This document shows positions 39,301 to 45,581 of a stretch of DNA of 64,000 nt, in pieces (positions within the stretch are counted from its first letter, which is position 1; each line of letters opens with the position of its first letter). The translations under genes and the position numbers were made by a program. The DNA is from Sandaracinus amylolyticus. GTDB lineage: Bacteria; Myxococcota_A; Polyangia; Polyangiales; Sandaracinaceae. Below the pieces are notes generated by a model. The model was not told where the DNA came from. It saw only the letters and a program-made list of their open reading frames with translations, and did no database searches. Location of the stretch: NCBI RefSeq assembly GCF_021631985.1, contig NZ_CP070225.1, forward strand, positions 10,168,001-10,232,000, written 5' to 3'.

Positions 39301-39802
39301 CGATGTCCTCGCAGCTCGCGTGCTTTCGAGCGCCGCCGCGAGGACGGGTTGGACGGTTGGGACTGAGTGGGCCTACGCCGAGGTGGCGGGTGGTGCCGCG
39401 CTTGGAGGTGGCGTCGTTGCGATGACCGGCGGCGGAGGCGGTGGTGGTGGCGGTGCACTACGCCTGGCACTCGGCATCAATCGTGGAGGACTCGTCGAGA
39501 AGTTCGCGAGCCGCATCGGCGCAAGCACCTATTGGAACCTATTCGCGGACACTGGCGATGTGCGCGTACTCGCCGCGAATCTGCAGAGCGCGATGAATCG
39601 CGCATCGCGGATTGATTTTAATCTCACCGGGATGCTGGGGCCTGGACGTACTGCTGCGGATCTGCTCCGCTGGGGCGCTGATGGGCCGGGCCAAGGGAAT
39701 GTGACGAATTGGGAGTTTTTTCAGGTGGTGACACACCACGCATCCAAGGCCGTGTTCCACCTGGATGGGAGAGTCGTTACACTTGCGGAGCTGGGGCTGT
39801 AG
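33317..39802 (+). CDS. SpvB/RHS-repeat polymorphic toxin-like protein
   Basis: 2,161 residues from ATG 33317. A lipoprotein signal (AIAILTGTVVSC) precedes an SpvB-type domain (ITQGVPGVTPDGASTYTIPI, SYNSRAGSSAVGVGWSI). FG-GAP/VCBS calcium repeats follow (DVNGDGVTDILYW, DFDRDGDDELIFR, DFDGNGASDFL, DSDGDGVAEVLL, DANGDGLADLM, DYNGDGRQDFLLL). Many YD/RHS repeats come next from about residue 1050, such as YDxxGR and YDALDRPLT. The RHS core is at about 1750-1840 (YLLTDHLGTLDAVTDSAG, RYDPFGSR, RGRMYDPQTGRFLSTDPL). The last 310 residues depart from the repeats: a Gly/Ala hydrophobic stretch, then LALGINRGGLVEKFASRIGA ... NVTNWEFFQVV, an unrecognised candidate toxin domain. RHS shells encapsulate such C-terminal domains. 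GC is clearly lower than in the neighbours, suggesting transfer. Confidence 0.9.
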   Translation: MKTARQHRRWFAAIAILTGTVVSCVEDRGDVERVEFALDPAPESDALWQSSAVGITQGVPGVTPDGASTYTIPIAAPAGPAGFQPSIALSYNSRAGSSAVGVGWSIVGVSAITRCPYNLARDGQTGGVQFDDDDALCLDGQRLIPMSGEYMLESGLERAKLHGELHDPDSYFVVHLPNGGRRIFGGPGASFHPEARELTRDGESVVAERRTFQWLIAEERDASGNVIEYDWTAPGGPDDPVGEPRIESIRYGGFVSEQDALPRTGEWPDRVGEIDFVWETNDGKPIEIGYQHGVEFRRTAHLATIATRTGIGPERTLREYQLGGRFSEATDRWLLTDVRECDHLGVCLDPVSFRYSGEDQQDELKSSSVMAAPSGWWEEWFNRIVVTPAPAAIVPTDVNGDGVTDILYWEETSDHVRTHWYVRLGRWSGQYGPEIDARLPETPVSVGMSDVRPIDFDRDGDDELIFRRWDGDAHLWRTDVFEWGEDDDGYWEIGSDFDGCEDDHHYEPPYPALVGDFDGNGASDFLASCLTHEEVHRDGGVISHPLAGVQQRIRWHANADWFVYHAVDDVDFVSMPEQYTELTTMRTRSYVLDSDGDGVAEVLLAHPATRGFLARMRVRPDAEPTLEQLDIGLLPSVGHVFLDANGDGLADLMTVRSDGDIGIRANTGRGFHPIENKVESDPDLEQYYRGRTTQDIRVLDYNGDGRQDFLLLHEGNEDGSLPPAVIVNVATADDEGRVAFHARVLPVAPGFQGYPRNWATTQVIDANGDRVPDLVSIDGETVRVHIAQRELPDILQAVSGDHPQATTFEYSRAHAIMRRAVGCSYPISCATPDVSVVTASVLPNDAPFPLENQHDYSEPRTDVRGRGWLGFELVWTSEGIANASEVQYDLHTPFSTEPEGERWVGRYSYVGARVPIREWHAALLSEKRIYVVEHRRDPEVIFLTGDHSRYLVRTRLHETREFEVQSDALALPRPFSALIAGVAPIIERAQTTQWDEHGFSERVESRIVGATTEVIETPRRNRPEQWIFGLPELVRVRSWPDVVLDPGTSGTREITPKYDDRGRLYGFSRAGSSAADYLEIYYGRDSRGNITYTSSSGAEPLDPEGRSYGSLHRESWVRYDRDGVYPIELEDALHRITTLQHHHTSGALQRVTDANNLVHRAFFDGFGRVTREDPATGGAVLLRYLESPDRAVRVDVEAADGSRSTIDVDSFGRTRRTRRSIHSGTTQRWSVVSRTYDSRGRLSGVTLPAFEGEGAESIVLTYDALDRPLTRSHAGRLTQYRYDGLSVRITNPRGFVKEYAYDRARRLVSADEGPDGTRTRYGYGPFGVLESVDSGDDVVWKAGYDTWGRRTTLWDPDSGAETTLYDSFGDPVYSRNAVGEIIEARRDVLGRQTRRISSVDGETSFVWDDAVDGIGRLSVTCAENGAVCTEYDYDARTGQRTRERLVVSGVGTYDTELGYDSFGRVFRIAYPEVPGRATRFALRFEYDGSGALDRVREDRTGGATFYDVLARDARAHATSEALGPMTGSRTYDAATGLLRTTRVRRPSGSGWEDLQYLGFTYDDHGNLEQRADVVSGRMETFGYDSLDRLEMWRVDSGTPTNYAYDGRGNLTHYAGVRQDFGPDGSTGFYGPHAIRQRGSVRYAYDVAGRQTSGGGRTQITYTSAGLPRRVRLTSGTQADYNYDSFGHRVRARTGSASTVYAGDLFEARTSGTTTTYVFHIFAGGRELAQITRTGTTERVSYLLTDHLGTLDAVTDSAGAVVERFRYDPFGSRVNAAGSTSATQRHRWVGHESDDATGLINMRGRMYDPQTGRFLSTDPLSLTPAVPQSLNSYSYVLNNPSSLRDSTGWWCDGLSFSVCPDGSRPSDAGGSAGASIGPGSSWGPLPASAAGSAPMADSAGSMPTVAQADWFGNDSWEQDVVEFADWLDNSGTADFLAGAGDVMTLGFAWAFREVTDVDGGAIDTSSDEYAGGVVVGAAVVGGGALGASAGGGAVVGDVLAARVLSSAAARTGWTVGTEWAYAEVAGGAALGGGVVAMTGGGGGGGGGALRLALGINRGGLVEKFASRIGASTYWNLFADTGDVRVLAANLQSAMNRASRIDFNLTGMLGPGRTAADLLRWGADGPGQGNVTNWEFFQVVTHHASKAVFHLDGRVVTLAELGL

Positions 39803-40102
39803 ATGAATCACGACGAAGTAGGGCGGCTGCTTAGTGATGGTTCGTGGCACGTGCTCGTGCTTGAGTTTGGCGCGACCCACGGCGTCATGAGACTTGCAGC
39901 CCATCGAGGCGATTACCCGCGCCATCGCGAGGTGATTTGCGGGGGCACGAGCTACTTCCGCGGCGCGCTCGCTGGCGGTCCGTACAGACTCGCGATCCAT
40001 CGCGAAACGCGCGCCGACGGTACGGAGATCACGCTCCAGTCGGACGACGGTACGTTTGAGCTCCGCTGTCGGCGCATTCTGCTCGGCGCAGGCCGAGGCT
40101 GA
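39803..40102 (+). CDS. Candidate immunity protein for the RHS C-terminal domain
   Basis: 99 residues. The ATG follows the RHS stop codon with no gap (TAGATG), so translation is probably coupled. No signal peptide or membrane segment is visible, as expected for a cytoplasmic immunity protein. The sequence looks like a mixed alpha/beta fold (SWHVLVLEFGATHGVMRLAA, YRLAIHRETRADGTEITLQS, TFELRCRRIL) and no family is recognised. The role is inferred from position: in polymorphic toxin loci a small gene of unrelated sequence directly behind the toxin end encodes the specific inhibitor. It shares the lower GC of the RHS gene. Confidence 0.7.
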   Translation: MNHDEVGRLLSDGSWHVLVLEFGATHGVMRLAAHRGDYPRHREVICGGTSYFRGALAGGPYRLAIHRETRADGTEITLQSDDGTFELRCRRILLGAGRG

Positions 40103-40114
40103 GCAGTATCCACG

Positions 40115-41434
40115 ATGCTGTTTCGGCCGCGGCAGCTCGGATTGGCGGTCGTTGTTGCGGGCGTGGCGGGTTGCGTGCTGCCACCGGCCGCGGACGAAAT
40201 ACGCGATCCGTGGATCGACGGCGGTCCGCCACCGAACGCCGAGCGCTGCGAAGTGCTCTTCCCGTGGTACGAAGGCTCCTGCGCCGACGGCAACAAAGAC
40301 GATGGTGACGGCTGCTCGCGCGGATGCGAAATCGAAGACGGTTGGGATTGCGCGAGCGGAGTGTGCCTGCCGATCTGTGGCGACGATCTCGTGGTCGGCG
40401 ACGAGGTTTGCGACGACGGTGTGGCCGGTCGACTCGACTACTGCGCAGACGACTGTCGTGCGGTGACCGGCTCCTGCGGTGATGGCGTCCTGCACGACAA
40501 CGAAGGCTGTGAAGGCGAGCTGCATCAGGGCGTCGCGCACGACGTGCGCTGGCGATGCGGAGATCTTTGTCAGGTCGAGATCCTCGATCGCGATGTCACG
40601 CTCGCCGACCGGTTCGGCTGCGCGCTGCGTGCTGACGGGCTCGCTCGGTGCTGGGGCCCTGAGGCGCCGCCGATCCCCGAGGATGAACGCTTCGTCTCGT
40701 TGCACGCAGGCAGCACGCTCGTCTGCGCGGTTCGTGAGGACGGCTCACCCGCGTGCTGGGGTGACTCGTCTCCGTGGTACGAGGAAACTGCCCAGGCGTT
40801 CGTCGGCGCGTGGGCTCCTACGGATCGCCTCGCGATCATCCGAGTGGCTCGGGACGAAGGAATCTTGTCCAGCGTGCTCTTCGGGATCACGACCACCGGT
40901 CGCGCGGAGGCATTTGCGGCCGACCGCCGCGAGTGGGCGCTGTGGGACGGTCATTTCGTGTCGTTCGGCGAGACTCGATACGTCGAGATGGCCCCGAGCA
41001 GTGGCAGCACGGGCTGCGCGTTCACGGCCGACTACAATTCGGTCTGCTGGAGTCTCGACCGCGGAGACACTGCCCCGATCCAGCCACCCGGGTCGATTCG
41101 CGGCTACCACCACGGATGCTGGCTGCCGGCCGACGGGTTCCACCCCGAGTGCCGGAACATGTACGGCGCCGTCTCGCTCCCGCGCACGTTCTTCGGGGAG
41201 CGCATCGCGAGCTTCGCGCCTGATGGACGTTGTGCGCTCCGTCCCGACGGCACGGTCAATCGACTCGCCGTCGAGTACGGCGCATCCGGGCCCGTGCCCG
41301 GGCGCTTCGGCGCCATCGAGTGTGATGAGCAGGGGGCTGGGTGTGGGGTCACCTTCGGTGGCCAGATCGCGTGCTGGGAGGGCAGGGAGGGTCGCGCCGC
41401 GGTGACGCCGGATTTCGATCCATTCGCCGATTGA
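40115..41434 (+). CDS. Lipoprotein with DUF4215 Cys-rich repeats and RCC1-like blades
   Basis: 439 residues. Lipoprotein signal LGLAVVVAGVAGC. Residues 45-150 are myxobacterial Cys-rich (DUF4215-type) repeats: CADGNKDDGDGCSRGCEIEDG, CGDDLVVGDEVCDDG and SCGDGVLHDNEGCEG. From about residue 165 the chain shows repeating units such as FGCALRADGLARCWG, LVCAVREDGSPACWGD and CGVTFGGQIACWEG, which match RCC1/BLIP-II-like propeller blades. It begins 12 bp after the candidate immunity gene and shares the low-GC segment. It may be part of the same transcript without a role in toxicity. Probably surface exposed. Confidence 0.78.
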   Translation: MLFRPRQLGLAVVVAGVAGCVLPPAADEIRDPWIDGGPPPNAERCEVLFPWYEGSCADGNKDDGDGCSRGCEIEDGWDCASGVCLPICGDDLVVGDEVCDDGVAGRLDYCADDCRAVTGSCGDGVLHDNEGCEGELHQGVAHDVRWRCGDLCQVEILDRDVTLADRFGCALRADGLARCWGPEAPPIPEDERFVSLHAGSTLVCAVREDGSPACWGDSSPWYEETAQAFVGAWAPTDRLAIIRVARDEGILSSVLFGITTTGRAEAFAADRREWALWDGHFVSFGETRYVEMAPSSGSTGCAFTADYNSVCWSLDRGDTAPIQPPGSIRGYHHGCWLPADGFHPECRNMYGAVSLPRTFFGERIASFAPDGRCALRPDGTVNRLAVEYGASGPVPGRFGAIECDEQGAGCGVTFGGQIACWEGREGRAAVTPDFDPFAD

Positions 41435-41517
41435 CCTCTGCGGGCTGAACATCCGAGCATCACTCGTGCGTGTGATTGCTCGCGTTGGACCACGGTTCTA
41501 GATGCCCCGGGGCCCGC

Positions 41518-42384
41518 ATGTCCGAAGTCCTGCCCTCGCTCGTGCGTGCCTTCGTCGAAGTGATCGAGGACGCCGACCTCGATCCCGTCGGCGCGCGCGC
41601 GGGGCTCCCGGCGATCGAGCGCGCGTTGCGAGGCGAGGCCGAGCGGGTGCCGTGGGACGAGTACGCGGCGATGCTCAATCGCGTCGGCACCAAGCTGACG
41701 CCGGTCGAGCAGGAGCTGCTCGGTGAGCGGTACACCGGGTTCGTCAGCGAGTTCCGCGTCCTCGCGCAGCTCGCCGTCTCGCCGGTGCGCCTCTTCCGGG
41801 TGGCGCTCGGGACGCTGCACGTGACGTGGCCCCACGCGCGCTTCGAGCACGCGTGGGTCGGCGAGCGCGAGGCGACGGTCGACGTCGAAGTGCCGGCGCC
41901 GTATCTGCCGTGCCCTTTGTGGCTGCGCGCGTCGGTGGGGCTCTTCCGCGCGCTGCCGCGCCTGATGAGCCTGCCCGACGCCGAAGTGGAGCACGAGCTC
42001 GGTGAGCGCGGCGGGCACTACCGCCTTCGCCTGCCGGCCTCGGGCACGATCGTCGCGCGCGCGCGGCGCGCGGTCGACGCACGCGAGCTGAGGTTGCTCG
42101 CCGATCACCTGCTCGACGCGGTGATCGAGCCGCCGCGACCGTCGATCGGATCGGTGCCCGACGTGCTCACGCTGCAGCGTGCGTGGGGCCTCACGCGGAT
42201 GGAGGCGCGCGTCGCGCGGCGGCTCGCGACCGGGATGCGGCTGAAGGACGTCGCGCGCGATCTCGGGATCTCGCAGGAGACCGCGCGCACGCACCTCAAG
42301 CAGCTCTTCTCGAAGACCGACACGAACCGGCAGGTCGCGCTCGTCGCGTTGCTGCGCGGGCTGCCGCTCGATCGCTCCGAGTGA
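41518..42384 (+). CDS. LuxR-type transcriptional regulator with unknown sensor domain
   Basis: 288 residues from ATG 41518. The C-terminal HTH is of the LuxR/GerE kind (LTRMEARVARRLATGMRLKD, VARDLGISQETARTHLKQLF, KTDTNRQVALVALL). The N-terminal 200 residues are not a receiver domain. They begin with a helical segment (LVRAFVEVIEDADLDPVGAR) reminiscent of the ligand-binding part of some AraC-type regulators, followed by strands (RFEHAWVGEREATVDVEVPA). A small-molecule sensor is inferred. It converges on the PurA-like gene with abutting stop codons (TGATCA) and could regulate it, though nothing in the sequence proves this. Confidence 0.75.
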   Translation: MSEVLPSLVRAFVEVIEDADLDPVGARAGLPAIERALRGEAERVPWDEYAAMLNRVGTKLTPVEQELLGERYTGFVSEFRVLAQLAVSPVRLFRVALGTLHVTWPHARFEHAWVGEREATVDVEVPAPYLPCPLWLRASVGLFRALPRLMSLPDAEVEHELGERGGHYRLRLPASGTIVARARRAVDARELRLLADHLLDAVIEPPRPSIGSVPDVLTLQRAWGLTRMEARVARRLATGMRLKDVARDLGISQETARTHLKQLFSKTDTNRQVALVALLRGLPLDRSE

Positions 42385-43671
42385 TCATCGCCGCCACCGC
42401 TTCGCGCTCGCGGTGGGCCCGCTCGAGGTGATCGCGATGGGCACGCCGAGCAGCTCCATCGGCGATCCGTCGAGCGGCTCGTAGCGCGGCGTCACCTCGC
42501 GCAGTGCGCGCCCCAAGCGGGCTTGGTGATCGAGATCGCCCTCGCGCAGGTCGATCGCGCGACCGTGCGCGTCGTGCACGAAGAGCTCGCGATCGTCGGC
42601 CCACTCGTACGACGTCGCGACACGATCGAGCGCCGCCGTGCGATCGAGGTGCGTGATCGCGAGCGCATCGACACCACCGCAGACCCGCGCCGCATAACGA
42701 GCGAGCACGAGGTCGGGATGTCCGACGCGGAACGTGCCCTGCCAGCCGCGCGCGTCGTTGTGCGGCTCGGGCAGTCGCAGGCCGCGATCCTCGGTGGGGA
42801 ACGGGCCTTCTCCGTGACGGGTCGGATAGGTGCGCAGCACGCCCAGCACCGTGGTCTCGTCGCGATGTCCGTGCTGCGCGAGCAGCTCCCTCGCGCCCCG
42901 TGCGGTGCAGTCGCTCCAGGTGGTGTGAGGATGGAAGCCGAATCGCTGGTCGAGCAGCACGCCCTGCGCGCCCTCGAGCACCACGTCGCGCTCGTCTCGC
43001 AGCACGGCATCGAGCGCGTCGTCGGCGACGACGTTCGACGCGAGCTGCGCCGCGGCCTCGCACCATCGCGCGACCAATTCGCGATCGCCGAAGATCGCGA
43101 GCTCTGCGTGCGCCTCGCCGAGCGCGGCGCGCTCTTCACTCAGGCTCGCCCACACCCTCGCTCGCGCTCGCTCCGCCTTCGCACGCAGTCGTGTGATCTC
43201 ACGGAGATCGCCCGCGCGCACGACGTCGTCCGACTCGAGCGCATCGCGCACCGCCTCGCCGAATCCGACTCCGCACGTGCCGTGTCGCCCGGCACCGCGT
43301 GCCGATTCCCGCGCTCGATTGGCGCTCTGGTGCCACGGCGTGATGACTCGCGCGCGCTCCGCGATTCTAACGCGCGACAGCGCATCCCGGACATCGACTC
43401 TCTCGAGATATCGCGCCTCGACGAGCATCGCAGTCGGATGGATCACCATCCGCTCCGACAAGAACGTCTCGACGCCAGGCACGAAGCTGCCTGCGCCGAA
43501 TTGCGAGAACGTGTGCACGCGCCCGTCGTCGGTCACGACGGTATGGCCCGCCTGGGCGCCGCCGTTCCAGCGCACGACCACGCGCGCCCCGGTCTCGCGC
43601 ACCAGGAAGTCGGTGATCGTGCCCTTGCCCGAGTCGCCGAACCCGAGGTCGACGACGACCCACGCGCTCAT
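42385..43671 (-). CDS. Divergent adenylosuccinate-synthetase-like (PurA-fold) enzyme
   Basis: 428 residues, the family's normal length. Canonical PurA joins IMP and aspartate using GTP. The phosphate loop is GFGDSGKG (PurA: GDEGKG), keeping the catalytic Asp but with Ser for Glu. The catalytic His is kept in GGAQAGHT (PurA GGHNAGHT; the IMP-contacting Asn is Gln). EGAQGVLLD and TRHGEGPFPTE are kept. The aspartate-binding loop TTGRRRRxGW is replaced by QGTFRVGHPD, losing most of its arginines. The guanine-recognition Lys of TKLD is His (THLD). The enzyme probably uses another nucleotide or amino-acid partner. Its ATG overlaps the second VWA gene's stop (ATGA), making it the last gene of a four-gene operon. 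It is unlikely to be the housekeeping PurA. Confidence 0.82.
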   Translation of the reverse strand: MSAWVVVDLGFGDSGKGTITDFLVRETGARVVVRWNGGAQAGHTVVTDDGRVHTFSQFGAGSFVPGVETFLSERMVIHPTAMLVEARYLERVDVRDALSRVRIAERARVITPWHQSANRARESARGAGRHGTCGVGFGEAVRDALESDDVVRAGDLREITRLRAKAERARARVWASLSEERAALGEAHAELAIFGDRELVARWCEAAAQLASNVVADDALDAVLRDERDVVLEGAQGVLLDQRFGFHPHTTWSDCTARGARELLAQHGHRDETTVLGVLRTYPTRHGEGPFPTEDRGLRLPEPHNDARGWQGTFRVGHPDLVLARYAARVCGGVDALAITHLDRTAALDRVATSYEWADDRELFVHDAHGRAIDLREGDLDHQARLGRALREVTPRYEPLDGSPMELLGVPIAITSSGPTASAKRWRR

Positions 43672-44660
43672 CGCGGCGGATGCACGCGCCGGTGTCCGCT
43701 CGACGTCTCGTGCCCCGTCGGCAGCGACGCGCGCTCGTCGAGCGCCGGCAGTGGCGCGCCGTCCTTGCCGATCGTCGCGGCCCACGGCGTCAGCGCGCGC
43801 ACGGCGGCACCGATGCGCTCGCGCGGCACGCCGCGCTCACCGAGCTTCCGCGCGAATGCGTCGACGTCCGCGATCGCACCTTCGCTCATCGCGACGATCC
43901 CCGCGATGCACGCGGTCGTGTCGGCCGGGCTCTCCATGCAGATCACGCGATCACCGAGCAGGTCGCGCCACGCGTGCTCGCACTGCGCGCGTCGCTCGAG
44001 ATCCGGGATCAAGAAGAACGGCTCGACCACGCGCGACGCTTCGTCGACCACGACCGAGAGCGGCAGATCGTCCTCGAGCTCGTCGCCGAGCACGCTGCGC
44101 ACCGCCGAGCGCGAGAGCGCGGGATAGGGCTTCTCGTCGCCGGTGAGGAACAGATATCCACGCTGGTCGCGCTTCTCGAGACAGTCGAGCTCGAGGTGTC
44201 GCGCCGCGAAATACAGTGCGAGCTCGTACGACTCGTTGCCGAACGCGCCGCCCTGTCCCTCGAGCCACGTCCACGTGAGCCACTGATCCATCAGCTCGGC
44301 CGTCGACTCGAACTGCCCGATCTGCAGCGGCGCACGATCGTGGAACGCGTCTCCGATCGCCATGAAGAGCACCTGGGGATCGTCGACGCCGTGCTCGTTC
44401 AGGAGTCGAATCAGTCCGGGCAGCTCCTCTTTCGCGAGGCGCTCCGGGATCTCGCCCATCGATCCCGTCACGTCGAGCGCCATCACGATCGCGAGCGAGC
44501 GCGGATGTCCGCCGCTGTCGCGCGCTTCGCGGACCCGTACGCCGTGCGGGCGCATCAGCGGGTGCACCTCGCGCTGCTTGAACACGGCCTGCACCGGCAG
44601 GTCGCGGCGCGCCTCGGTGATCGCGCGATGCGCCTCGTAGCTGTACCCGCCGAAGCCCAC
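43668..44660 (-). CDS. VWA domain protein, second of a pair
   Basis: 330 residues from a GTG that directly follows the stop of the first VWA gene (TGAGTG). It starts GFGGYSYEAHRAI, matching its neighbour's GYGSYSYEAHQAI. The VWA domain has an intact metal site (VMALDVTGSMGEIPERL; DxTxS type), PQVLFMAIGDA, then GNESYELALYFAARH and RGYLFLTGDEKP. No signal peptide or membrane helix is seen, so it is cytoplasmic. The last 35 residues (GAPLPALDERASLPTGHETS) are a polar extension absent from the first copy. Homologous to the gene at 44661 and clearly a tandem duplicate. VWA domains bind partner proteins through Mg2+, often in multi-subunit ATPase or kinase systems. Confidence 0.85.
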   Translation of the reverse strand: MGFGGYSYEAHRAITEARRDLPVQAVFKQREVHPLMRPHGVRVREARDSGGHPRSLAIVMALDVTGSMGEIPERLAKEELPGLIRLLNEHGVDDPQVLFMAIGDAFHDRAPLQIGQFESTAELMDQWLTWTWLEGQGGAFGNESYELALYFAARHLELDCLEKRDQRGYLFLTGDEKPYPALSRSAVRSVLGDELEDDLPLSVVVDEASRVVEPFFLIPDLERRAQCEHAWRDLLGDRVICMESPADTTACIAGIVAMSEGAIADVDAFARKLGERGVPRERIGAAVRALTPWAATIGKDGAPLPALDERASLPTGHETSSGHRRVHPPR

Positions 44661-45560
44661 TCAGACCTTCCCGAGGGTGCTGGCCCACGGCGCGATCGCG
44701 CTCGCGACGCGATCCACACGTGCGGCGGACAGACCCGCATCGACGAGGCGCTTCGAGAGCGCGGCGACGTCCGACACCACACCTTCCTGCAGCGCGACGA
44801 TGCCTGCGGCGACCGGACACGTGTCCTCGGGGCTCGCGAGCACGATCGTCTGCTCGCCCAGGTGCTTTCTCCAGAAGCCCGCGACATTCGCGCCGCGCTG
44901 CGGATCGGGCACCAGGAAGAACGGATGGAACGTGCGCCTGCAGTCCGCGATCACCTGCGCCAGCGGGACGTCGCCCTTCAGCTCGTCGCCGACGAACTGC
45001 TTCACCCACTGCGCCTTCAGCGCGTCGTAGCAGGGCTCGTCTCCCGTCATGAAGAAGAAGCCCTTCTTCCCGCGCTTCTCGTAGCAATCCATCTTCGTGT
45101 GGTGCGCGGCGAAGTGGAACGCGAGGTCGTACGACTCGTACGCGCTCGCGCCGCCGCCCATGAGCCAACACCACGTCAGCCACTGATCCATCAATTGCGC
45201 AGTCGACTCGAACTGTCCGACCTGCAGCGGCGCGACCCCGCCTGCGGCGTCCTGGAACGCCATGAAGAGCACCTGTGGATCGGCCACGCCCGCATCGAGC
45301 AGCGCCTTCATGAACGTCGGCAATTCGGTGCGCGCGATCTGCTCGGGGATCGCGCCCATCGAGCCGCTCACGTCGAGCGCGAACACGATGCTCGTGGTGT
45401 TCGGATGATCGTCGCTGTCACGTGACTCGCGGTGCTTCACGCCCTTGGGATCCATCAGCGGATGGATCGAGCGCTGCGTGAACACCTGCTGCGCCGGCAC
45501 CGCCGCTCGCCGTGCGGTGATCGCCTGGTGCGCCTCGTAGCTGTAGCTGCCGTAACCCAT
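44661..45560 (-). CDS. VWA domain protein, first of a pair
   Basis: 299 residues with a strong GGGAGGGGG ribosome binding site. N-terminal GYGSYSYEAHQAITARRAAV is followed by QRSIHPLMDPKGVKHRESRD, shared with the paralogue downstream. The metal site is canonical (IVFALDVSGSMGAIPEQI; DxSxS). Further strands are PQVLFMAFQDA and KGFFFMTGDEP, and a C-terminal helical region ends APWASTLGKV. The conserved WLTWCWL and ESYDLAFHFAAHH segments do not belong to the common VWA core and mark this as a distinct subfamily. Cytoplasmic by sequence. It lies 21 bp behind the zinc-ribbon pseudokinase and directly before the second VWA gene. Confidence 0.87.
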   Translation of the reverse strand: MGYGSYSYEAHQAITARRAAVPAQQVFTQRSIHPLMDPKGVKHRESRDSDDHPNTTSIVFALDVSGSMGAIPEQIARTELPTFMKALLDAGVADPQVLFMAFQDAAGGVAPLQVGQFESTAQLMDQWLTWCWLMGGGASAYESYDLAFHFAAHHTKMDCYEKRGKKGFFFMTGDEPCYDALKAQWVKQFVGDELKGDVPLAQVIADCRRTFHPFFLVPDPQRGANVAGFWRKHLGEQTIVLASPEDTCPVAAGIVALQEGVVSDVAALSKRLVDAGLSAARVDRVASAIAPWASTLGKV

Positions 45561-45581
45561 CGCTCCCCCTCCCGTCGACGT

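Noticed and set aside
42385..43671. Phage-type PurZ making 2-aminoadenine nucleotides.
   Set aside because: The catalytic Asp of the GDxGKG loop is kept here and no companion genes for DNA 2-aminoadenine (DatZ-type hydrolase, special polymerase) are seen; only a divergent PurA-like assignment is supported.
43668..45560. MoxR/VWA-type chaperone pair.
   Set aside because: No MoxR-like AAA ATPase with Walker motifs is encoded next to the VWA genes.
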